From the NCBI RefSeq assembly GCF_001898575.1, contig NZ_MKUD01000063.1:447215-511214 (forward strand): a stretch of 64,000 nucleotides of DNA, written 5' to 3'. This document shows, one piece after another, positions 34,019 through 42,135 of this stretch. Numbering within the stretch: the first letter of the stretch is position 1; every line of letters starts with the position of its first letter. The notes under the pieces were generated by a model that worked only from the letters and a program-made list of their open reading frames with translations, made no database searches and was not told where the DNA came from. The translations under genes and the position numbers were made by a program. Origin of the DNA: Spirosoma sp. 48-14 (GTDB lineage Bacteria; Bacteroidota; Bacteroidia; Cytophagales; Spirosomataceae).

Positions 34019-34738
34019 TTACTCTTTTTCCAACACGGGTTTTAGCGCCTTCCAGACTGTGTTCGCTACAATTTTATGGCCGTCGGGTGTGGGATGGATG
34101 CCGTCGGGTTGGTTCAGTTTGGGAATGCCGCCAACTCCTTCGAGCAAAAACGGAATCAGAACGGCTTTGTTCTTATCAGCCAGTTCTTTAAACAACCCTC
34201 GAAACTCTTTCGTATAGGTCGTTCCCATATTGGGCGGAATCTGCATACCAGCCAGTACGATGGTTGCTTCCGGGCTTTTCTTACGAACTGTATCCATAAT
34301 AGCCTGTAAATTTTGCCGGGTGGCGGTGAGTGGTAATCCCCGAAGGCCGTCGTTACCACCCAGCTCGAGTACGAATACAGCCACGGGCTGACGCATCACC
34401 CAACTAATCCGGCTTTTTCCGCCCGCTGTCGTTTCGCCACTTAGTCCAGCATTGACAACCGTATAATTCAACCCGGCCGAATCGATCTTCTGACCAACCA
34501 AAGCAGGGAATGCCTGCGACGGTTCGACACCATAACCGGCTGTTAAGCTATTTCCATAAAATAGAACAATCTGTTTTTTCGCCGGAGCCGTCGGCGAAGC
34601 GGTAGAGGGCTTGGCAGTACGATCACTTGATCCTGAAGTAGTTTTGGTATCGGATGAGCCGCAATTCCAGACCGTTAAGCAAACGATCAGGCCGCTTATC
34701 ACAGAATGAACCGTTTGTCGATTTTGCCAGAACTTCAT
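34019..34738 (-). CDS. SGNH-hydrolase arylesterase/lysophospholipase (TesA-like)
   Basis: This 239-residue protein has a signal or lipoprotein N-terminus (VCLTVWNCGSS, with Cys near residue 26) followed by a Ser/Thr/Pro-rich linker. The SGNH core then follows: block I IVLFYGNSLTAGYGV with the nucleophile Ser, block II VVNAGLSGETTAGG, block III LELGGNDGLRG and block V QPDGIHPTPDGH with Asp and His. It resembles TesA, a periplasmic thioesterase/lysophospholipase. It is divergent from the YbbA/LolD-like ATPase and YbbP-like permease genes, the same arrangement as E. coli tesA-ybbA-ybbP. Confidence 0.92.
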   Translation of the reverse strand: MKFWQNRQTVHSVISGLIVCLTVWNCGSSDTKTTSGSSDRTAKPSTASPTAPAKKQIVLFYGNSLTAGYGVEPSQAFPALVGQKIDSAGLNYTVVNAGLSGETTAGGKSRISWVMRQPVAVFVLELGGNDGLRGLPLTATRQNLQAIMDTVRKKSPEATIVLAGMQIPPNMGTTYTKEFRGLFKELADKNKAVLIPFLLEGVGGIPKLNQPDGIHPTPDGHKIVANTVWKALKPVLEKE

Positions 34739-34757
34739 TGGTTGTCTGTCGGTTAGA

Positions 34758-34851
34758 TGTAAACACAGAGAACGCAGAGGATGGTACGAAGCCTAAAAAA
34801 AAGTTGTTCCTCGCTTTCTCCGTGTAAATCTCCGTTATCTCTGTGTTTAGA
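34758..34851. repeat. Imperfect inverted repeat (AAACACAGAGAACGCAGAGG family)
   Basis: The left arm aaacacagagaacgcagagg (34761-34780) pairs with copies in tcctcgctttctccgtgtaaatctccgttatctctgtgttt (to 34848). The right side contains the complementary unit about twice. It lies in the divergent gap between the esterase and the ABC ATPase genes. Confidence 0.75.
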
Positions 34852-34867
34852 ACAACCTTTTTGTTCC

Positions 34868-35560
34868 ATGAGTATCCTGCACGTCGAAAATCTTACCAAA
34901 ACCTATATCAGTGGAGGCCGTGAACTAACCGTACTTCATGGCGTCAATTTTACGCTTGAACCGGGCGATACCTTTGCCATCGTTGGCCCATCGGGCAGTG
35001 GCAAAACAACGCTATTGGGCTTATGCGCTGGGCTGGACCGGGCTTCTTCCGGCAGCGTTTACCTGAACGACATTCGGCTGGATACACTCAATGAAGATCA
35101 GCGGGCCGCCATTCGGAACCAATATGTTGGGTTCATTTTCCAGAACTTCCAACTTCTGCCCACGCTGACTGCCCTCGAAAACGTGATGGTTCCGCTCGAA
35201 CTACGGGGCGAAAAAGGAGCTGCCAAAACCGCTCAGGCGTTGCTGGATCGGGTTGGCCTGGGACAGCGAGGGCACCACTACCCTACTCAGCTTTCGGGGG
35301 GCGAACAGCAACGGGTTTCGCTGGCGCGTGCTTTTGCCAACCGCCCTAAACTCCTCTTTGCCGATGAACCAACCGGCAACCTCGATGCCGACACCAGCGC
35401 TACGGTTGTCGATCTGCTGTTCGAACTCAACCGCGAAGCAGGAACCACCCTCGTACTGGTTACCCACGATATGGAACTGGCTTCCCGCACGCAACGGATC
35501 ATTCGAATTAAGGGAGGGACGGTAGTTAATGATCGAATGACTGAATTATTGAATGACTGA
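34868..35560 (+). CDS. ABC transporter ATP-binding protein, LolD/YbbA type
   Basis: This 230-residue protein starts at MSILHVENLTKTY (ATG 34868). The long in-frame extension upstream lies in the repeat and is not coding. Walker A GPSGSGKTT is at about residues 40-48, the Q-loop is at GFIFQNFQLLPTLTALENV, the signature is LSGGEQQRVSLARA, and Walker B is LLFADEPTGNLD, with switch His in LVTHD. This subtype powers MacB/LolE/YbbP-like mechanotransmission permeases. The permease follows 56 bp later. Its last ten residues (NDRMTELLND) and stop codon are encoded by the left arm of the hairpin repeat at 35530-35613. Confidence 0.93.
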   Translation: MSILHVENLTKTYISGGRELTVLHGVNFTLEPGDTFAIVGPSGSGKTTLLGLCAGLDRASSGSVYLNDIRLDTLNEDQRAAIRNQYVGFIFQNFQLLPTLTALENVMVPLELRGEKGAAKTAQALLDRVGLGQRGHHYPTQLSGGEQQRVSLARAFANRPKLLFADEPTGNLDADTSATVVDLLFELNREAGTTLVLVTHDMELASRTQRIIRIKGGTVVNDRMTELLND

Positions 35561-35613
35561 ATAAAGTAACTGAGATAATTCAATCATTCAACAATTCTAT
35601 CATTCAATCATTA
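35530..35613. repeat. Imperfect inverted repeat (GAATGACTGAAT family) reaching into the ABC ATPase gene
   Basis: The left arm gaatgactgaattattgaatgactgaat (from about 35535) pairs with attcaatcattcaacaattctatcattcaatcatt. The first arm includes the last codons and the TGA stop of the ATPase gene. The arms are tandem near-repeats of about 13-15 nt. Confidence 0.8.
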
Positions 35614-35616
35614 CCT

Positions 35617-38175
35617 ATGGATTCCCCTCAGTTGCATACAAATATCCGCCCCGGAACAAACTGGTTATTTCGGATGGCCTGGCGCGATAGTCGGCGGAGC
35701 CGCCAGCGATTATTGCTGTTTATGTCGGCAATCGTACTGGGCATTGCTGCTTTGGTAGCCATCAACTCCTTCGGTGATAATCTGGCCCAAAGCATCGACG
35801 ACCAGGCCCGTGAATTATTGGGAGCAGACCTGACCATCTCGTGGTCACGCGAACCATCGGCTAAAACCAATAAACTCCTAAAAACGATTGGCCGCGACCG
35901 GGCGTATGAGGTTTCCTTCCCATCGCTGGTATCGATTCCCAAAACGGGAGGTGTACGACTAGCTCAAATTAAAGGTCTTGAGGGTGCTTTCCCCTACTAT
36001 GGCACCTGGGAAGTTCAGCCAGTATCGGCTATCCAAACGTTTCGCAAAGCCAATAGCCGGGTTGCTTTGGTAGATGATGGATTGCTGGTTCAGTTAGGGG
36101 CTCAACCCGGCGATTCAGTGAAGATTGGTAATCTCAATTTTCTGGTTGCGGGGCGGGTTACGAAAACCCCCGGCCAAGCTGCTGTAGCTGCCACTGTAGC
36201 TCCTACCGTTTTTGTACCGAATCAATTTTTAGCCGGTACAGGCCTGCTACAGCGAGGTAGCCGGATAGCCTATAAATACTATTACCAATTTGCTCCCGGC
36301 ACCGATGTAGAGAAGTTCATCAAGCCACTTTCCTCGCAATTGGATAAGGAAGGAATAAATTTTGATACGGTAGCTGGGCGTAAAAAACAGACCGGACGGG
36401 CGTTTGGCGATCTGACCAAATTTCTAAGTCTGGTGGCCTTTGTGGCCTTATTGTTGGGCTGTGTGGGTGTTGCCAGTGCCGTTCAATTGTACGTCAAAGA
36501 GAAAATTGCATCCGTAGCCATTCTGCGGACGCTTGGAACCAGTGGCCGTCAGGCTTTTCTGATTTACTTAATCCAGACGGCGATCATGGGCTTTTTAGGG
36601 GCCGCCATTGGCGCTTTGGCTGGTTCGGCCATTCAGTTGATTCTTCCCCGCATATTCAGCAATTTCCTGCCCGTTACCGTCGAAACATCGGTATCACTTC
36701 CGGCTATTCTGGGTGGTCTGGGTACAGGGTTACTGATTTCGGTTTTGTTTTCGTTGCTACCCTTGCTGGCGATTCGGAATGTATCGCCTTTACGAGCTAT
36801 CCGTAACTCGTATGAAGATGACCTGAGCGGGCGTGACCCACTTCGTTGGCTGGTATACCTGCTTGTGCTCCTGTTTATTGTTGGCTTTGCCTATTTGCAA
36901 ACCAAAAATCTGATGTTGTCCATTGGCTTTACGGGTGGTCTGATGCTGGCCTTTGGCATATTAACCGCGCTGGGCTTAGGGCTGATCTGGCTGGTTCGTC
37001 GATTTTTCCCCGCTTCGTGGAGTTACGTCTGGCGGCAAAGTCTGGCCAACCTCTATCGACCCAATAACCAAACGCTGATACTCGTAACCTCTATTGGGTT
37101 GGGCGCTTTCCTGATAGCAACTCTTTACCTTACTCAAGGTTTGTTGCTGGGGCAGGTCGAACTGTCGGCTAGTGGCAAGCAACCCAACATGGTCCTGTTC
37201 GATATTCAGAATGAGCAGCTTGGCGGTGTAAAAAAATTAGTCGCTGCCCAAAAATTGCCGGTTTTGCAAGAAGTCCCGGTCGTAACCATGCGTCTGTCGG
37301 ATATTAACGGCAAAACAGATAACGCAAACCGGAGCGATACCACCGCCAGACCACCGAAGTGGGCCTTTACCCGCGAGTACCGAGTGACGTACCGTGATAC
37401 ACTCATTTCGTCGGAGAAGCTGGTTTTGGGCAAAGCGCCCCATCAGGCCAATGGTGCTGTTTATGTTTCTATAGAGAAGCCTTTCTTCGACCGCATGCAC
37501 CTTAAACTGGGCGATACGCTGAATTTCAACGTGCAGGGCGCTCCTATTCAGACGATTGTAGGGGGCACACGCGAAGTGGAATGGAACCGGGTACAGACTA
37601 ACTTTCTGGTGGTATTTCCTTCAGGTGTTCTGGAACAGGCCCCCCAATTCCATGTGCTGATGACCCGCGTGCCCAACAATCAGGTCTCGGCCCAGCTTCA
37701 GCGCGGTTTGGTTACTCAATTTCCGAATGTCTCGGCCATCGACTTGGGCCTGATCCTGAAAACGGTTGATGAAATTCTTGAGCAGATCTCGTTCGTCATC
37801 CAGTTTATGGCCTTGTTCAGTATTCTGACAGGTTTATTGGTCTTAGCCAGTTCGGTCGTTATCAGTAAGTTTCAGCGGCTGCGTGAGAGTGTATTGTTAC
37901 GTACTTTGGGAGCTAGCCGGGAACAGATTTTACGGATTACCATTCTGGAATATGGCTTGCTGGGGCTGTTAGCCTCTCTTTCGGGTATTGTTCTCTCCAT
38001 AGCTGGAACCTGGGGATTAGCCCGGTTCGTATTTGACGTTCCGTATAAACCAGCCGTTGTGCCGCTGGTGGTTGTGGCTTTAGTCGTTACCGTCATGACG
38101 ATCCTAATTGGCGTATTCAACAGCCGGGAAGTGCTCTCGAGGCCACCGCTAGATGTGTTGCGAGCCGAAGTATAA
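35617..38175 (+). CDS. ABC transporter permease, YbbP-like (FtsX domains)
   Basis: This 852-residue inner-membrane protein has a large periplasmic domain after the first transmembrane helix (about 30-50). A first FtsX membrane block covers about 265-400 (FLSLVAFVALLLGCVGVASAVQLYV), then a second pair of helices (about 410-455) and another periplasmic domain (about 500-700). A final FtsX block (about 715-850) includes SVLLRTLGASREQILRI, the coupling helix. This layout fits the ten-helix YbbP family, which probably extracts lipids or lipoproteins or drives periplasmic work using ATP. It pairs with the ATPase upstream and the divergent esterase gene. Confidence 0.93.
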   Translation: MDSPQLHTNIRPGTNWLFRMAWRDSRRSRQRLLLFMSAIVLGIAALVAINSFGDNLAQSIDDQARELLGADLTISWSREPSAKTNKLLKTIGRDRAYEVSFPSLVSIPKTGGVRLAQIKGLEGAFPYYGTWEVQPVSAIQTFRKANSRVALVDDGLLVQLGAQPGDSVKIGNLNFLVAGRVTKTPGQAAVAATVAPTVFVPNQFLAGTGLLQRGSRIAYKYYYQFAPGTDVEKFIKPLSSQLDKEGINFDTVAGRKKQTGRAFGDLTKFLSLVAFVALLLGCVGVASAVQLYVKEKIASVAILRTLGTSGRQAFLIYLIQTAIMGFLGAAIGALAGSAIQLILPRIFSNFLPVTVETSVSLPAILGGLGTGLLISVLFSLLPLLAIRNVSPLRAIRNSYEDDLSGRDPLRWLVYLLVLLFIVGFAYLQTKNLMLSIGFTGGLMLAFGILTALGLGLIWLVRRFFPASWSYVWRQSLANLYRPNNQTLILVTSIGLGAFLIATLYLTQGLLLGQVELSASGKQPNMVLFDIQNEQLGGVKKLVAAQKLPVLQEVPVVTMRLSDINGKTDNANRSDTTARPPKWAFTREYRVTYRDTLISSEKLVLGKAPHQANGAVYVSIEKPFFDRMHLKLGDTLNFNVQGAPIQTIVGGTREVEWNRVQTNFLVVFPSGVLEQAPQFHVLMTRVPNNQVSAQLQRGLVTQFPNVSAIDLGLILKTVDEILEQISFVIQFMALFSILTGLLVLASSVVISKFQRLRESVLLRTLGASREQILRITILEYGLLGLLASLSGIVLSIAGTWGLARFVFDVPYKPAVVPLVVVALVVTVMTILIGVFNSREVLSRPPLDVLRAEV

Positions 38176-38226
38176 TGTGACTAATCGTAACATTTTATCG
38201 TTCTTTGTGAAAAACGGCATCCGATC

Positions 38227-38463
38227 ATGAGTGTAACCGAAGCGTTCGGCGATATAGCCAGTAGCCTGGCTCAATTGGCTCCCGATAAAATTAGTACTCT
38301 AAAGGCTCCTGCTTCTATGTCTAGGCGAGTCGAGGAGCTAGTTAATCGAAAAAAAGATGGTCTTATCACTCCCGAAGAATCGAGCGAACTAGAGCGTTTT
38401 TTAGCCCTCGATCTATTTATCAGCCTTACTAAAGCGCGGGCCCGGGTTTTAATGAAGGGATGA
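38227..38463 (+). CDS. Small helical protein upstream of HNH nuclease
   Basis: This 78-residue protein starts MSVTEAFGDIASSL. It is fully helical by composition, with an acidic centre (KKDGLITPEESSELERFLALD) and a basic end. The stop overlaps the start of the HNH gene (ATGA at 38460-38463), so the two are translationally coupled. Small proteins of this kind often sit before HNH nuclease genes in cyanobacteria and Bacteroidota and are possible antitoxin or accessory subunits. No function is proven. Confidence 0.75.
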   Translation: MSVTEAFGDIASSLAQLAPDKISTLKAPASMSRRVEELVNRKKDGLITPEESSELERFLALDLFISLTKARARVLMKG

Positions 38464-38867
38464 GACAAACGATTTCTACTAAAAAACGTCGTTCTGTCGC
38501 TCAACGCGCCAACTATCGGTGCGAGTATTGCCGAGTACATGAAAATGATTCTTTCCTGACTTTCGAGATCGACCATATCATTAGTGTAAAACATGGCGGA
38601 GGTAATGAGCTGGAAAACCTGGCCTATGCGTGTCCACATTGCAATACTCATAAAGGATCAGATTTAACCACTTTTCTCGATTCTTACGACGACATAGTTA
38701 TTTTATTCAACCCCCGTAAACACGAATGGGGCGCTCATTTTGAAGCGCTTGATGGCGAGGTCATCCCTAAAACCCGTATAGGGCAAGCGACTATCAAAGT
38801 ACTTCAACTGAACGATCCAGATCGGGTTATTCTTCGTCAGTTACTGGCACAAGCAGGTAGGTATTAA
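38460..38867 (+). CDS. HNH endonuclease
   Basis: This 135-residue nuclease of the beta-beta-alpha metal fold has the order C21-x2-C24 (CEYC), D38-H39 (FEIDHIISVKHGG), an Asn in ELENLAYAC, and C58-x2-C61-x2-H64-K65 (CPHCNTHKG). The Cys pairs form a zinc site around the catalytic HNH. The C-terminal part (about 75-135) is conserved in stand-alone HNH proteins of this size. It is coupled to the small helical gene by a 4-bp overlap. Possible roles are defence, toxin-antitoxin or DNA repair; none is decided by the sequence. Confidence 0.9.
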   Translation: MRQTISTKKRRSVAQRANYRCEYCRVHENDSFLTFEIDHIISVKHGGGNELENLAYACPHCNTHKGSDLTTFLDSYDDIVILFNPRKHEWGAHFEALDGEVIPKTRIGQATIKVLQLNDPDRVILRQLLAQAGRY

Positions 38868-38927
38868 AGAGTCAGTAAATGTCGATTCTATTCGTTCTTT
38901 TAGATCGAAACGTTACGGTCTATTTAC

Positions 38928-40535
38928 ATGGTGGATTCTTTCGGCTGGCGCGTCTGCAAACGGCTCCTCTTTCTGGTATTGATGTCGTTTCTTACTGCTA
39001 ATGGGCAGTCAGTTGGGCGATTATCAATCACAATCCTGGATGCCTCAACCGGAAAGCCTACGCCTGTTCGTGTGCAGCTTACGCAAAATGGTCGTCCAGT
39101 AGCCCAGCTTCCTGTCGAAGCGGTGGCGGTTATGTATGGCCTGTGGGATCATGAAGATGGCTATGGGTTTCAGCCCGACAGTTCGTTTTATGTACCGGGG
39201 CGATTTCAGTTGTCGTTGCCACCGGGTACGTATGCCGTAGCTATTTCCAAAGGTCCCGAATACCTCCCTCAGAAACATATACTGACGATTACTGCCGGAA
39301 AAACCGTTCAGAAAACGCTACGACTGGAGCGATGGATCAATATGGCTGCCAAAGGCTGGTACTCGACCGATGGGCATATTCACCTCCGGCGCTCTCCACG
39401 CGACAACCCCTATATTGCCTGCTGGCTTCAGGCCGAAGATGTGCATGTGGGCGCATTTCTACGTATGGGTGATTTCTGGGAAACCTACTACCCGCAGTAT
39501 GCTTACGGTGACAAAGGCGTTTATCAACAGGGTAATTATCTGCTGACGAGCGGCCAGGAAGATCCACGAACTTCCGAACTGGGTCACGTCTTTGCGTTGG
39601 GAGCTGCTGATCGCGTCCGAAAAAGCAATCGCTACTACTTCTTCGACGAAGTTTTCGATAAAATTCATCAGCTTGGTGGTATCACGGGCTATGCTCATCA
39701 GGCCGAAACGTTTCATGGGTACCGGGGCTTAACGCTCGATGGACTGCGCGGCAAGGTCGATGCGTTTGAATTGCTACAATTTTGTGTCGATGCTCACCCA
39801 TTGCATACACAGCACTATTATCATTTGCTGGATCTCGGCATTCCACTCACCGCCACCGCAGGCTCCGACTTTCCCTGGTGCGGGCAAGATCATGGGCATG
39901 GCCCCGTCGAACACTCATCACGTATTGGCAATGCACGCTTTTACACCTACCTGGGTGCAGACAAAAAGTTTACATTTTCGAACTGGCGCGATGCAGTAGC
40001 GGCTGGCCATACATTTGTGTCGAGCGGCCCAATTCTTGATTTAAAAGTAGCCAATGCGATTCCGGGTGATCATCTGGACCTAAAAAAAGGTGCATCGGCA
40101 TCGATTACGGTTCATGCGTATGGAGATGATCGTCAGGTGCCGCTGGATACGCTTGAACTGGTCAGTCATGGAAACGTAATTGGTCGGGTAACGGCTCAGG
40201 AAACAGGTCAATCGAGTCATCACCTGTCTCTTCAGCTAACGCTTCCCAACCTTGAAAGTGGCCGCTGGATTGCCGCCCGATGTTCGGCAGGTACTTGTCG
40301 GTCAGCTCATACAACCCCCGTTTACTTAACCGTTAATGGAGATGGATTTTACAACCGGGAAACGGCCAGCCATTACCTTGACCTAAGCGAACAATACCTG
40401 ACTGAGATTGAGCAGCAGTTTAACCCCGACCCTACAAAAGTCGATCAGCAAGCCTGGAAATACAAAGACGGTTTACAGGCTCGGATTGCCGAAACCCGAC
40501 GAATTATTGAAGCGTTACGAAAAAAACTGAAGTAG
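38928..40535 (+). CDS. CehA/McbA family metallohydrolase (PHP fold), exported
   Basis: This 535-residue protein has a signal peptide ending near TANGQS (about residue 27). A beta domain comes first (about 30-140, LSITILDASTGKPTPVRVQL). The PHP-type hydrolase domain follows, with metal ligands in YSTDGHIHLRR, a His in GYAHQAETFHG, and TAGSDFPWCG. A C-terminal beta domain and a helical tail complete it. Characterised members hydrolyse carbaryl and similar esters; in Bacteroidota the natural substrate is unknown. It stands alone downstream of the HNH pair. Confidence 0.85.
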   Translation: MVDSFGWRVCKRLLFLVLMSFLTANGQSVGRLSITILDASTGKPTPVRVQLTQNGRPVAQLPVEAVAVMYGLWDHEDGYGFQPDSSFYVPGRFQLSLPPGTYAVAISKGPEYLPQKHILTITAGKTVQKTLRLERWINMAAKGWYSTDGHIHLRRSPRDNPYIACWLQAEDVHVGAFLRMGDFWETYYPQYAYGDKGVYQQGNYLLTSGQEDPRTSELGHVFALGAADRVRKSNRYYFFDEVFDKIHQLGGITGYAHQAETFHGYRGLTLDGLRGKVDAFELLQFCVDAHPLHTQHYYHLLDLGIPLTATAGSDFPWCGQDHGHGPVEHSSRIGNARFYTYLGADKKFTFSNWRDAVAAGHTFVSSGPILDLKVANAIPGDHLDLKKGASASITVHAYGDDRQVPLDTLELVSHGNVIGRVTAQETGQSSHHLSLQLTLPNLESGRWIAARCSAGTCRSAHTTPVYLTVNGDGFYNRETASHYLDLSEQYLTEIEQQFNPDPTKVDQQAWKYKDGLQARIAETRRIIEALRKKLK

Positions 40536-40537
40536 AC

Positions 40538-41170
40538 TTATTTCCACTGCGTAATATCAATCACATTCGGGCAGAAGTCGTATTCTTCCGGCTGGTTGGA
40601 GCCGATCAGCAGAAGCCGGGGCAATGGGTTTATAGGAGCAATCAATTGCTGCACCTGCTCCTGATACCAGTTCATCCCCTGCCGGTCCAGATTGGATGTC
40701 GGCTCATCGAGGATAATAATCGGCGAACTGGAGAAGAAGGCTAACCCAAGCTTCACTCGTTGTTTCATCCCCGACGAAAAATACTTGATTTCTTTATCGC
40801 GGGCGTGGCTTAGCCAAAGCTTCTCAGCAATCGTTTCGGGGGTTTGACCAGCTACAAACGGTTTGAATGTCTGGTGGAATGTCAGCAGTTCGTCCAGCGT
40901 TAATTCCTCAATCAGTTCGAGATAAGGTGCGGCTATCGTCACATACCGAAACCAGTCATCGTCTTCAAGGGCTTTACCATGTAACGAATAGGTAAGTGTT
41001 CCTTCCGTAATAGGCAAGCTCCCAGCCAGCAATTGTAGCAGTGTCGATTTCCCACTACCATTTGGCCCTACAAACGTATAGCTATTTCCGGCGGTAAGCG
41101 TCAGATCGACCCGCCGAAAAATCCACTCTTTCCGATACTTCTTGCCGATTTTTTCAGCAGCGATATGCAT
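40538..41170 (-). CDS. ABC transporter ATP-binding protein downstream of lpxA
   Basis: This 210-residue protein starts at MHIAAEKIGKKYRKEW (ATG 41170). Walker A is GPNGSGKST, the signature is YFSSGMKQRVKLG, and Walker B is IIILDEPTSNLD. It is shorter than usual and has no partner permease in the window. It follows lpxA on the same strand and may belong to the lipid A operon. Its job there is unknown. Confidence 0.88.
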   Translation of the reverse strand: MHIAAEKIGKKYRKEWIFRRVDLTLTAGNSYTFVGPNGSGKSTLLQLLAGSLPITEGTLTYSLHGKALEDDDWFRYVTIAAPYLELIEELTLDELLTFHQTFKPFVAGQTPETIAEKLWLSHARDKEIKYFSSGMKQRVKLGLAFFSSSPIIILDEPTSNLDRQGMNWYQEQVQQLIAPINPLPRLLLIGSNQPEEYDFCPNVIDITQWK

Positions 41171-41242
41171 ACATGATAATGTAAAATGGATAATGAGTAA
41201 TGATGTAGTCCTAGTCATTATTCATTATCCATTATTCATTAA
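41171..41242. repeat. Imperfect inverted repeat (AATGAATAATGG family), copy 2
   Basis: The left arm gataatgtaaaatggataatgagtaatgatgtag and the right arm ctagtcattattcattatccattattcatta form a stem of about 30 bp with few mismatches. It sits between lpxA and the ABC ATPase gene. It is a close relative of the copies at 42054 and 10211. Confidence 0.85.
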
Positions 41243-41245
41243 ATC

Positions 41246-42040
41246 TTACTCCCGCTCTCCATTGGCCGATGGGCCGCGCATGATGCCTCGTTCGGAACTA
41301 CGGATGAAGTTCACGATCTCATCACGCTCGTCCGAAGCAGGCAGTTCCAGTTCGATCTGAGCTAAAGCATCGGCATTGTTCAAGCCACGCAGATAGATGT
41401 AGCGATAAATTTCCTGAATCTGATTGATCTGTTCGTTGCTATACCCCCTCCGACGGATACCCACCGAGTTGATACCGGCATAGGTGAGCGGTTCGCGAGC
41501 GGCTTTTGAATAGGGCGGCACATCCTTCCGAACCAGGGAGCCACCAGAAATAAAGGCATGCGATCCAATCCGGGAAAATTGCAATACCGAACTCGATCCA
41601 CCAATAATAGCCCAGTCGCCCATATGTACGTGACCTGCCATCTGCACATTGTTGGTAATGATGCAGTGATTTCCGATTCGGCAGTCGTGCGCAACGTGTG
41701 CATAGGCCATAATCAGGCAGTTAGCCCCGATCTGGGTTTTCCAGTGCTCTTCAGTCCCCCGGCTGATGGTCGCATACTCACGGATCGTCGTATTATCGCC
41801 GATGAAAGTCCGCGTATATTCGTTATTGAATTTCAAATCCTGCGGAGTTGCCGAAATAACCGCTCCAGGATAAATTTTGCAGTTTCGGCCAATACGCGCT
41901 CCTTCATTGATAACGGCATGGGAACCAATCCATGTTCCTTCGCCAATCTCAACGTCTTTGTGAATAATGGCAAACGGCTCAATCACTACATTCTGCGCAA
42001 TCTTCGCTTCAGAGTGAATATATGCTAACGGTTGAATCAT
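41246..42040 (-). CDS. lpxA: UDP-N-acetylglucosamine acyltransferase LpxA
   Basis: First step of lipid A synthesis: transfer of a 3-hydroxyacyl chain from ACP to UDP-GlcNAc. It has 264 residues starting MIQPLAYIHSEAKIA (ATG 42040). The frame extends upstream, but that part lies in the repeat. The left-handed beta-helix hexapeptide repeats run to about residue 190, followed by a helical C-terminal domain. The catalytic base is His118 in YAHVAHDCRIGNH, corresponding to E. coli His125. It follows lpxC/fabZ with a hairpin repeat between. Confidence 0.96.
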   Translation of the reverse strand: MIQPLAYIHSEAKIAQNVVIEPFAIIHKDVEIGEGTWIGSHAVINEGARIGRNCKIYPGAVISATPQDLKFNNEYTRTFIGDNTTIREYATISRGTEEHWKTQIGANCLIMAYAHVAHDCRIGNHCIITNNVQMAGHVHMGDWAIIGGSSSVLQFSRIGSHAFISGGSLVRKDVPPYSKAAREPLTYAGINSVGIRRRGYSNEQINQIQEIYRYIYLRGLNNADALAQIELELPASDERDEIVNFIRSSERGIMRGPSANGERE

Positions 42041-42053
42041 TGTATGAATGTGT

Positions 42054-42135
42054 ACAATGAATAATGGATAATGAATAATGCTTGACAGTTGAGTTCTCAA
42101 CCTAGACTTACATTATTCATTACCCATTATTCATT
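42054..42135. repeat. Imperfect inverted repeat (AATGAATAATGG family), copy 3
   Basis: The left arm caatgaataatggataatgaataatg pairs with acattattcattacccattattcatt almost without error. The loop contains a small ttgagttctcaa palindrome. The right arm includes the stop codon of lpxC/fabZ. Confidence 0.85.
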
